Assembly (NCBI RefSeq): GCF_037975245.1
Contig: NC_092583.1
Coordinates: 10,268,764 to 10,332,763, forward strand
Length of the DNA stretch: 64,000 bases
Direction of reading: 5' to 3'
DNA from: Apostichopus japonicus
Lineage: Eukaryota; Echinodermata; Holothuroidea; Aspidochirotida; Stichopodidae
Position 1 is the first letter of the stretch; every line of letters starts with the position of its first letter. This document shows, in pieces, positions 63,796 through 64,000 of the stretch. Position numbers and translations under genes: made by a program. The notes beneath the pieces are model-generated. The model was not told the DNA's origin, did no database searches, and saw only the letters and a program-made list of their open reading frames with translations.

Positions 63796-64000
63796 CAGGC
63801 GCGTAGCCAAGGGGGGGGGGGCGAAGGGGGCAGCCGCCCACCCACCTTGAGCATATTTTTTACAATTTTTTTTAAGGTTTTTATGATATCGCTAGTATTT
63901 TCAAAAGAGAAAATGCTAAGATGCAACTAACAAGGCCTGGGAAGTGCCATTTCCGGCGATCTGGGAGGCATTTACAGCCAAAATTTTCTTGTAAGCTTCG
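63796..64000. mobile_element. hAT-like element, truncated by the window end
   Basis: Starts CAGGCGCGTAGCCAAGGG, identical to the terminus at 57823-57840 read in reverse. It continues with AAATGCTAAGATGCAACTAA and a CCGGCGATCTGGGAGG block, so it is an inverted copy of the 57.5 kb element. The hairpin core would lie just past the last base. Confidence 0.85.

Overview
The window is eukaryotic: AT-rich, intron-bearing, with long gene-poor stretches full of microsatellites and short inverted-repeat transposons. Gene structure and repeat style suggest a marine invertebrate, most plausibly a deuterostome such as an echinoderm. The species is a guess. No prokaryotic or viral gene arrangement is seen.

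One gene can be reconstructed with confidence. It lies on the minus strand from the ATG at 17347 to beyond base 1 and has 32 recognisable coding exons, all GT-AG with consistent phases. Exons 1-5 give a signal peptide and cysteine-containing ectodomain, and exons 6-11 give seven membrane segments ending in the TRPSA/FPYH signature of the TMEM145/GPR180 (GpcrRhopsn4-like) family. From exon 12 on, every intron is phase 0 and every complete exon is a multiple of three (42-120 bp). These exons encode a cytoplasmic tail of at least 530 residues that alternates Y-x-x-hydrophobic (or Y-x-x-P) motifs with basic Ser/Arg-rich modules. An exon pair (28-29) has been tandemly duplicated (31-32), and the copy has lost its tyrosine. 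The gene runs off the left edge, so its 3' end is not seen.

From 17.6 to 64 kb I find no convincing gene, only weak single-ORF candidates (about 20071-20289, 48896-49321, 59239-59274). The interval is built of (TA)n arrays, G- or C-rich tracts and non-autonomous DNA transposons. These include a hAT-like family with CAG-type termini and 8-bp target duplications (20873-21213, 22091-22759, 57532-57840, 61387-61760, 63796-end, and probably 36559-36827). Four of these share a conserved internal core; three show its 20-nt hairpin, and in the fourth that part lies beyond the window end. There is also a TTAA-flanked Kolobok- or piggyBac-type MITE (35533-35897), a 351-bp palindromic multi-hairpin element (46460-46810), an 82-bp near-perfect palindrome (30039-30120), a 55-bp minisatellite (59695-59860) and an AATAATGCT-type satellite (62277-62575).

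The best candidate for something undescribed is the TMEM145-like seven-pass protein whose tail is an exon-by-exon array of possible phosphotyrosine docking motifs.
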